Shown here piece by piece: positions 5,795 to 10,346 of a DNA stretch of 10,346 nucleotides. The stretch is from Kangiella sp. (GTDB lineage Bacteria > Pseudomonadota > Gammaproteobacteria > Enterobacterales > Kangiellaceae): contig NVVT01000008.1 of the NCBI GenBank assembly GCA_002733465.1, positions 172,455 to 182,800 on the forward strand, in the 5' to 3' direction. The position numbers and the translations under genes were made by a program. The notes below the pieces were generated by a model. The model saw only the letters and a program-made list of their open reading frames with translations, made no database searches and was not told the DNA's origin. Position 1 is the stretch's first letter; every line of letters starts with the position of its first letter.

Positions 5795-5819
5795 AAATTC
5801 ATCACCTTTTACTCAATCA

Positions 5820-8201
5820 TTAATCACCAATCGGATCGACCTCTAACCGCCACCTAACACGGCTTGCGGACTTTAGGCTTTCAATAGCCGGAATTGAACC
5901 TTTTAATAATTGGTGTAAATATCGCCTTTGGTTCGTTTGAATATAAAGCTGGTAGCGAAATTTCCCAGCTTTCTTTGTATATACTGCTGGAACTGGGCCG
6001 AGTAATTCTAAATTTTCAATATCCGATAATCCCTCATCTTCTGAAACAACCTGTTTAAGAATATCCTTAACTTCCTGTAAAAAATTCTTCACCATGCCAA
6101 TGTTTGGCGCTTCCGCTTGAATCAAGGCATTGTAAGAAATCGGTGGTAAACAAGCTTCCTTACGCTCATTGATTGCCGTCTTTGCGAAACTTTTATAACC
6201 ACTATTTAGTAAAATAGAGAGCATCGGGTGATCCGCCAAGTGGGTTTGAATAATCACTTCGCCTTTATTTTCAGCTCTTCCGGCACGCCCGGAAACTTGG
6301 GTTATCAATTGCGCTGCATATTCCGGCGCTCTAAAATCGCTACTATAAAGAGCGCCGTCCATATCAACTAATCCAACTAAAGTAATATTAGGGAAGTGAT
6401 GTCCTTTGGCCAGCATTTGAGTGCCAATTAAAATATCAATTTCACCCGATTTTATTGAAGTAACAAATCCATCCATTGCCGATTTCTTGCGAGTAGTATC
6501 TCGGTCAATTCTTTGCACTCTAGCACTTGGAAATAAAGTCTTTATGGTTTCTTCTAGTCGCTCAGTTCCCAAACCAATCGGGATCATTTCGTCACATTGA
6601 CATTTTAGACATTGTTTTGGAGCTCGTCGACTTGATCCGCAGTGATGACATTGCAAATGCTGTTTGTCGCTATTTTCATTGCCATGAAAAGTGAAATGTC
6701 TTTCACATCGTTTACACTCACTACTCCACCCACATTGATGACAAAGTAAAACAGGCGCATAACCACGACGGTTTAAAAATAATAGAATCTGCCCTTTTTG
6801 TTTTAAATGATGCTGGATGGAATCAATCAAATGAAAAGACAGCCCTTGTTTTATCGGTTGTTTTTTCATGTCAATCACTCGACATTTCACCTCCACACTG
6901 GTAAGCGCTTTTTGGGTTAGATCGAGTTGAGTGATTTTTTTCTTTTCTACGTTAATTAGAGTTTCTATAGATGGTGTTGCACTAGCCAAAAGCACCGGTA
7001 TTTTTTCAATACTCGCCCTTACCATAGCGGTATCACGCGCTGAATATCTTAATCCTTGTTGCTGTTTAAAGGATGTATCATGCTCTTCATCGATTATAAT
7101 AATGCCTGGATTTTTCAAAGGAATAAACAACGCACTGCGGGTTCCGATAATGATTTTTGCTTGACCGGTTTGCGCTTTCAACCACACTTGCAAGCGTTGT
7201 TTATCTGTCATGCCTGAATGCATCATCGCAATTTCAACGTGATTATTTTCAGTAATAAATCGTCCGGTATTAAAGCGTCGTTCAAACCGTGAAACCGTTT
7301 GTGGGGTTAATCCAATTTCTGGAACAAGAACCAAAGCTTGTTTGCCTTGTAATAAAACAGCTTCAATGATTCTTAAATAGACCTCTGTTTTACCGCTGGC
7401 AGTCACGCCAAATAATAGCCAGGTTTTATAAATATCTAATTGTTTTGAAACTTGCGTTACCGCAAAATCTTGTTGGTCATTCAGTTTTAATATTGAATTG
7501 TTATTTTCCTTTATTTCAAATTGATTGTCTTTTGTGTCTGTTACTTCAAAAATTCTTTCAATCCACTTTTTTCCCGCCAAAGTTTTTAAGGTGGTTAAAC
7601 TAAGATTAAATTGACTGATTTGACTATGTCTTAAGCCCGACACTAAACCCGCACTATTTTTGTTTTCAACTTCAAATAAACACGCCATTGCTAACTGTTG
7701 TTTTACCGCATTTTTAGCAATTTTCTTTGCTTGATATAACTCTAACCCCAAATTTGTCAATCGCCAAAAACTTTCCCTTGCTAGCTCTGCCTTTTCCCCT
7801 TTTAGTAAAGCATTCGGTAGGATAGTATTCCAAACATCACCGGGCGAAGCATGATAATAATTTTGCATCCACTGAGATAATTTAATTAGGTTGTTATTCA
7901 CTAGTGGAGAGTCATCTAAAAGTCGATTAATCGGTTTGATTTTTTCAAGCGGTAAATTCGAACTAGCACCTATTTTATTAATCACACCAATTTTAATTCG
8001 GTTAGAAAACGAGACTTCTACCCGCATCCCCACTTTTGCCTCTACTGCATTATCAACCGAGATCTTGTAATCAAACAGCCTCCTGAGTGGGACGTTTATC
8101 GAGATCCCTAGTACAACAAATTCCTCTGAAGAGGGATTTTCTGTTGTTTCAAATAGATTGTGATTAAGAGGCGATTGAGTCAAGCTAATAGAGTTAGTCA
8201 T
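5820..8201 (-). CDS. priA: Primosomal protein N' (PriA), replication-restart helicase
   Basis: A 793-residue 3'-to-5' DNA helicase that recognises stalled forks and D-loops and starts reassembly of the replisome through PriB/DnaT/DnaB. Domains in order: N-terminal 3'-end DNA-binding domain (VPLRRLFDYKI at 37-47; YYHASPGDVW at 115-124), winged helix, helicase lobe 1 with Walker A GVTASGKT (265-272), DEEH box (371-374) and SATPS (407-411), the zinc-binding insert with all eight cysteines (487, 490, 496, 499, 518, 521, 531, 534), helicase lobe 2 with motif VI QVSGRAGRA (635-643), and the C-terminal domain ending RWRLEVDPIGD. The length is about 60 residues above E. coli PriA, about 25 of them an N-terminal extension before the conserved start. 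ATG at 8201 was kept because no ATG, GTG or TTG lies between codon 7 and the conserved domain. Its Shine-Dalgarno sequence is weak. It is divergent from maeA. Confidence 0.97.
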   Translation of the reverse strand: MTNSISLTQSPLNHNLFETTENPSSEEFVVLGISINVPLRRLFDYKISVDNAVEAKVGMRVEVSFSNRIKIGVINKIGASSNLPLEKIKPINRLLDDSPLVNNNLIKLSQWMQNYYHASPGDVWNTILPNALLKGEKAELARESFWRLTNLGLELYQAKKIAKNAVKQQLAMACLFEVENKNSAGLVSGLRHSQISQFNLSLTTLKTLAGKKWIERIFEVTDTKDNQFEIKENNNSILKLNDQQDFAVTQVSKQLDIYKTWLLFGVTASGKTEVYLRIIEAVLLQGKQALVLVPEIGLTPQTVSRFERRFNTGRFITENNHVEIAMMHSGMTDKQRLQVWLKAQTGQAKIIIGTRSALFIPLKNPGIIIIDEEHDTSFKQQQGLRYSARDTAMVRASIEKIPVLLASATPSIETLINVEKKKITQLDLTQKALTSVEVKCRVIDMKKQPIKQGLSFHLIDSIQHHLKQKGQILLFLNRRGYAPVLLCHQCGWSSECKRCERHFTFHGNENSDKQHLQCHHCGSSRRAPKQCLKCQCDEMIPIGLGTERLEETIKTLFPSARVQRIDRDTTRKKSAMDGFVTSIKSGEIDILIGTQMLAKGHHFPNITLVGLVDMDGALYSSDFRAPEYAAQLITQVSGRAGRAENKGEVIIQTHLADHPMLSILLNSGYKSFAKTAINERKEACLPPISYNALIQAEAPNIGMVKNFLQEVKDILKQVVSEDEGLSDIENLELLGPVPAVYTKKAGKFRYQLYIQTNQRRYLHQLLKGSIPAIESLKSASRVRWRLEVDPIGD

Positions 8202-8239
8202 ATTAAGTGTTGATTTCAGTTTGAAGCATTGGCGTTGGC

Positions 8240-8269
8240 ATTACAAGAAACCTAAACTAAATTTAACAA
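8240..8269 (-). promoter_or_regulatory. Candidate sigma70 promoter for priA
   Basis: On the minus strand TTGTTA (8269-8264) and TGTAAT (8245-8240) are separated by 18 bases. They match the -35 consensus at four of six positions and the -10 at five of six. The start would fall near 8233, leaving about 30 bases of leader before the priA ATG at 8201. The region is AT-rich, so such matches also arise by chance. Confidence 0.35.
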
Positions 8270-8317
8270 TTTAAAGCCTTACTGGTCACACCATCCATTT
8301 AGAAAAGAAATAAGGCT

Positions 8318-8323
8318 TATAAT
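8318..8323 (+). promoter_or_regulatory. Candidate -10 element for maeA
   Basis: A perfect TATAAT lies about 80 bases upstream of the maeA ATG. No good -35 hexamer is found 16-18 bases before it (CCATTT at 17 bases). An 8-bp inverted repeat, AAGCCTTA (8274-8281) with TAAGGCTT (8311-8318), abuts it and could be an activator or repressor site, but this is speculative. Confidence 0.35.
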
Positions 8324-8402
8324 TAATGGCAGTTTTGTTACTATGAACTAGAATTAACTAACTGATTTTAAACTAAAAAATAACCGCCAAGGCAAATTTC
8401 CT

Positions 8403-10115
8403 ATGTCGAATACCAAAACTCAGTCTCCTTCTGGCAAACGCCCCCTTTATATTCGCTATGCGGGCCCAGTATTATTAGAAACACCGTTGCTTAATAAAGG
8501 CAGTGCATTTTCAGTAGAGGAAAGACAATCCTTTAATTTAGAAGGTTTATTACCTAATGTGGTTGAAACCATTGAGGGGCAAACCAAGCGAGCTTATAGT
8601 CAATATTCACTGTTCGAAAATGATTTAGACAAACATATCTATTTAAGAAATATTCAAGATACTAATGAAACACTTTATTACAGCCTAATAACCACTCATT
8701 TAGAAGAAATGATGCCAATTATATATACGCCAACCGTAGGGCTGGCCTGTCAGATGTTTTCTAAAATATACCGTCGTAAACGTGGTCTGTTTATTTCATA
8801 TCCTGATCGTGAACGCATGGATTTTATACTGCAAAATGCCACAAAACAAAATGTTAAAGTGATTGTGGTAACCGATAGCGAACGAATTTTAGGGCTTGGC
8901 GATCAAGGAATTGGCGGAATGGGCATTCCTATAGGAAAATTGGCATTGTATTCCGCATGTGGTGGAATTAGTCCTGCACATTGTTTACCAGTGACTTTAG
9001 ATGTCGGCACTAATAACCAAGAGCTACTAGACGATCCAATGTATATGGGATGGCGTCAAAAGCGTATTACTGGTGATGACTATTTTGAATTTGTTGATCG
9101 ATTTATTCAAGTGGTTAAGGATCGCTGGCCAAATGCACTAGTGCAGTTTGAAGATTTCGCACAAGGTAATGCAACGCCATTATTAAAAAAATACCAAGAT
9201 GAACTTTGCTGTTTTAACGATGATATTCAAGGGACAGCTTGTGTGACAGTTGGAACTTTATTAGCCTCTTGTTTAGCGCAAAAAACCGCCCTAAAAGATC
9301 ATCGAGTGGTTTTTGTGGGTGCAGGCTCTGCAGGTTGCGGTATAGCCAATCAAATAGTCGCACATATGATGAAAGACGGCCTTAGTAAAGACGAAGCATT
9401 AGAGCGTGTTTATTTGACTAGTAGTAAAGGATTGCTGGTTGAAGGAATGGATAGCATAAGAGACTTCCAACAAGATTTTGTGAAACCGCTAAAAATGGTT
9501 GGCTCATGGAGTTCAAAAAACGATGGTCGCGTTAGCTTATTAGATGTTGTTAAAAATGCCAAACCAACCATTTTGGTTGGTGTATCAGGTCAACCTGGTT
9601 TAATGAGTGAAGAAATTATTAAGTCTATGTACGAAAACTGTCAAATACCGATTGTTATGCCTTTATCAAACCCAACATCCAGAGTTGAAGCGCACCCTAA
9701 TGATATTATTAAGTGGACAGAGGGCAATGCGAGTGTCTCTACCGGAAGTCCATTTAAAGAGTTCGCATTTGCGGGAAAAACGCATAGTTTTGCGCAATGT
9801 AATAATGCTTATATATTTCCAGGAATTGGGTTAGGTGTCATTGCCTGCCGTTCAAAAAGAGTCACAGAAAAAATGTTTATGGCAGCCAGTGATGCTTTAG
9901 CGACCTGTTCACCTTTGGTAAAAGGCGATGGTAAAGATTTATTGCCCGCATTAAGCGATATCAAAGAAGTGAGTATAATTATTGCGATAGCAGTAGCCAG
10001 GCAGGCAATGTCTGAAGGTGTCGCAGAGCTTATTTCTGATGATAAGTTGACTAAGCGAATTGATGCGAGTTTTTGGAAGCCGGAGTATCGTGAATATCGA
10101 AGGTGTTCTTTTTAA
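8403..10115 (+). CDS. maeA: NAD-dependent malic enzyme (malate dehydrogenase, oxaloacetate-decarboxylating)
   Basis: A 570-residue cytoplasmic enzyme converting L-malate and NAD+ to pyruvate, CO2 and NADH, feeding pyruvate from the TCA cycle during growth on C4 acids. It aligns along its whole length with E. coli MaeA (SfcA, 565 residues) as I recall it: RYAGPVLLETPLLNKGSAFS (18-37), HIYLRNIQDTNETL (78-91), and the C-terminal SFWKPEYREYRR. Catalytic and metal residues by family alignment are Tyr108 (YTPTVG), Arg161, Lys179 (IPIGKL), Glu250-Asp251 (QFEDF) and Asp274 (FNDDIQGT). The Rossmann nucleotide-binding motif is GAGSAG at 306-311. Two-domain malic enzymes of this short type lack the phosphotransacetylase-like extension of MaeB. 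Cofactor preference for NAD is taken from family similarity. ATG at 8403 is preceded by AAGG ten bases upstream and gives the expected N-terminus. A hairpin terminator follows 41 bases after the stop. Confidence 0.97.
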   Translation: MSNTKTQSPSGKRPLYIRYAGPVLLETPLLNKGSAFSVEERQSFNLEGLLPNVVETIEGQTKRAYSQYSLFENDLDKHIYLRNIQDTNETLYYSLITTHLEEMMPIIYTPTVGLACQMFSKIYRRKRGLFISYPDRERMDFILQNATKQNVKVIVVTDSERILGLGDQGIGGMGIPIGKLALYSACGGISPAHCLPVTLDVGTNNQELLDDPMYMGWRQKRITGDDYFEFVDRFIQVVKDRWPNALVQFEDFAQGNATPLLKKYQDELCCFNDDIQGTACVTVGTLLASCLAQKTALKDHRVVFVGAGSAGCGIANQIVAHMMKDGLSKDEALERVYLTSSKGLLVEGMDSIRDFQQDFVKPLKMVGSWSSKNDGRVSLLDVVKNAKPTILVGVSGQPGLMSEEIIKSMYENCQIPIVMPLSNPTSRVEAHPNDIIKWTEGNASVSTGSPFKEFAFAGKTHSFAQCNNAYIFPGIGLGVIACRSKRVTEKMFMAASDALATCSPLVKGDGKDLLPALSDIKEVSIIIAIAVARQAMSEGVAELISDDKLTKRIDASFWKPEYREYRRCSF

Positions 10116-10123
10116 ACTAAAAT

Positions 10124-10152
10124 AGTTTGATGTAGCAAGTTTGATGTAGCAA
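10124..10152 (+). repeat. Perfect 14-bp tandem duplication downstream of maeA
   Basis: GTTTGATGTAGCAA occurs at 10125-10138 and again immediately at 10139-10152. The preceding base (A at 10124 and 10138) also repeats, so period 14 holds over 29 bases. It lies between the maeA stop and the terminator. It is probably a recent slippage duplication in untranslated sequence; no function is evident. Confidence 0.9.
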
Positions 10153-10156
10153 ATTG

Positions 10157-10181
10157 ACAAAGGCGCTTTAAGCGCCTTTGT
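10157..10181 (+). terminator. Hairpin terminator shared by convergent maeA and phosphate permease genes
   Basis: ACAAAGGCGCTT (10157-10168) and AAGCGCCTTTGT (10170-10181) are perfect reverse complements around a single base, giving a GC-rich stem with a small TTTAA-type loop. T-rich sequence follows on the plus strand (TTTGTTAATTCT), though not an unbroken T-run. Its place between two convergent gene ends suits a bidirectional intrinsic terminator. Confidence 0.85.
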
Positions 10182-10207
10182 TAATTCTATAAAATGAGTT
10201 ATCTTTT

Positions 10208-10346
10208 TTAAAGAAAAATCCCTTTCAACATAAAGAAGAACATCATCGATAAAATAGCTCCAGCGGGAAGAGTAACCACCCAGCTGACTGCAATCGTTTT
10301 AAGAACGCCTAAGTTTATTGCGGCAATTCCTCTAGCCATACCGACC
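10208..10346 (-). CDS. PiT-family inorganic phosphate transporter, C-terminal end (5' part outside the window)
   Basis: I translated this frame by hand from the window edge; it gives 46 codons ending at TAA (10210-10208). The C-terminus contains ARGIAAINLGVLKTIAVSW, then TLPAGAILSMMFFFMLKGIF, with Trp followed by TLPAGA and a final hydrophobic membrane helix. This matches the conserved last segment of PiT permeases (low-affinity phosphate or metal-phosphate symporters of the inner membrane). The gene is convergent with maeA and the shared hairpin lies between them. Only the C-terminal tenth is visible, so the subtype (PitA, PitB or sulfate-related) cannot be decided. Confidence 0.8.
   Translation of the reverse strand, partial: VGMARGIAAINLGVLKTIAVSWVVTLPAGAILSMMFFFMLKGIFL

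Noticed and set aside
6931..7164. Plus-strand ORF inside priA
   Set aside because: Antisense of the helicase domain, with no independent coding features.
8274..8318. 8-bp inverted repeat AAGCCTTA/TAAGGCTT as an operator upstream of maeA
   Set aside because: The 29-base gap and lack of a known matching regulator make chance as likely; mentioned only with the -10 element.
9607..9834. Plus-strand ORF in another frame of maeA
   Set aside because: Fully inside maeA in a different frame; maeA is certain by full-length similarity.
9951..10160. Minus-strand ORF over the maeA 3' end
   Set aside because: Antisense to the conserved MaeA C-terminus and runs into the tandem duplication; no recognisable family.
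1..10346. A defence, mobile or otherwise novel gene cassette
   Set aside because: Every long ORF belongs to a recognised family with intact motifs, and no repeats of array type, integrase, transposase or tRNA are present; the only unusual architecture is the B12 leader.

Overview
The window looks like an ordinary chromosomal stretch of an AT-rich gammaproteobacterium. PriA, YgiQ and NAD-malic enzyme are all closely similar to the Escherichia coli proteins as I remember them, and the gene set (B12 uptake, PiT phosphate transporter, paired NirD/NirL-type siroheme decarboxylases) suits a free-living, probably aquatic, respiring species. I cannot name the genus. No mobile element, CRISPR array or stable RNA gene was seen. 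No stretch longer than 300 bases lacks a gene or regulatory element.

Layout. Positions 1-1840 (minus strand) hold a cobalamin-uptake unit: an extended -10 promoter, a cobalamin riboswitch, a possible 19-codon leader ORF, a btuD-type ATPase starting at TTG, and a btuC-type permease cut by the window edge. Positions 1907-2287 (minus) encode a stand-alone receiver-domain protein. Positions 2541-4757 (plus) encode the radical-SAM protein YgiQ, whose 3' end overlaps the next, convergent gene by 32 bp. Positions 4726-5720 (minus) encode two overlapping genes for the two subunit types of siroheme decarboxylase, often mislabelled as Lrp/AsnC regulators. Positions 5820-8201 (minus) are priA, which may be cotranscribed with that pair. 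A 201-bp divergent promoter region separates priA from maeA (8403-10115, plus). MaeA is followed by a 14-bp tandem duplication and a strong hairpin terminator, and then by the C-terminal end of a convergent PiT-family phosphate permease (10208-10346, minus).

How the parts work together. The riboswitch is the best evidence that the ABC transporter carries cobalamin. The most interesting structure is downstream of it. The L13 loop can kiss loop L5 through CGGG/CCCG. The same loop holds the ATG of a 19-codon ORF, and that ORF's stop codon lies in the 5' arm of a 6-bp hairpin whose 3' arm covers the Shine-Dalgarno sequence of the ATPase. This suggests B12-controlled translation of a leader peptide coupled to translation of the transporter. 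That model is inference from sequence; the individual elements are directly visible. The other genes are housekeeping or metabolic, with no obvious shared pathway.
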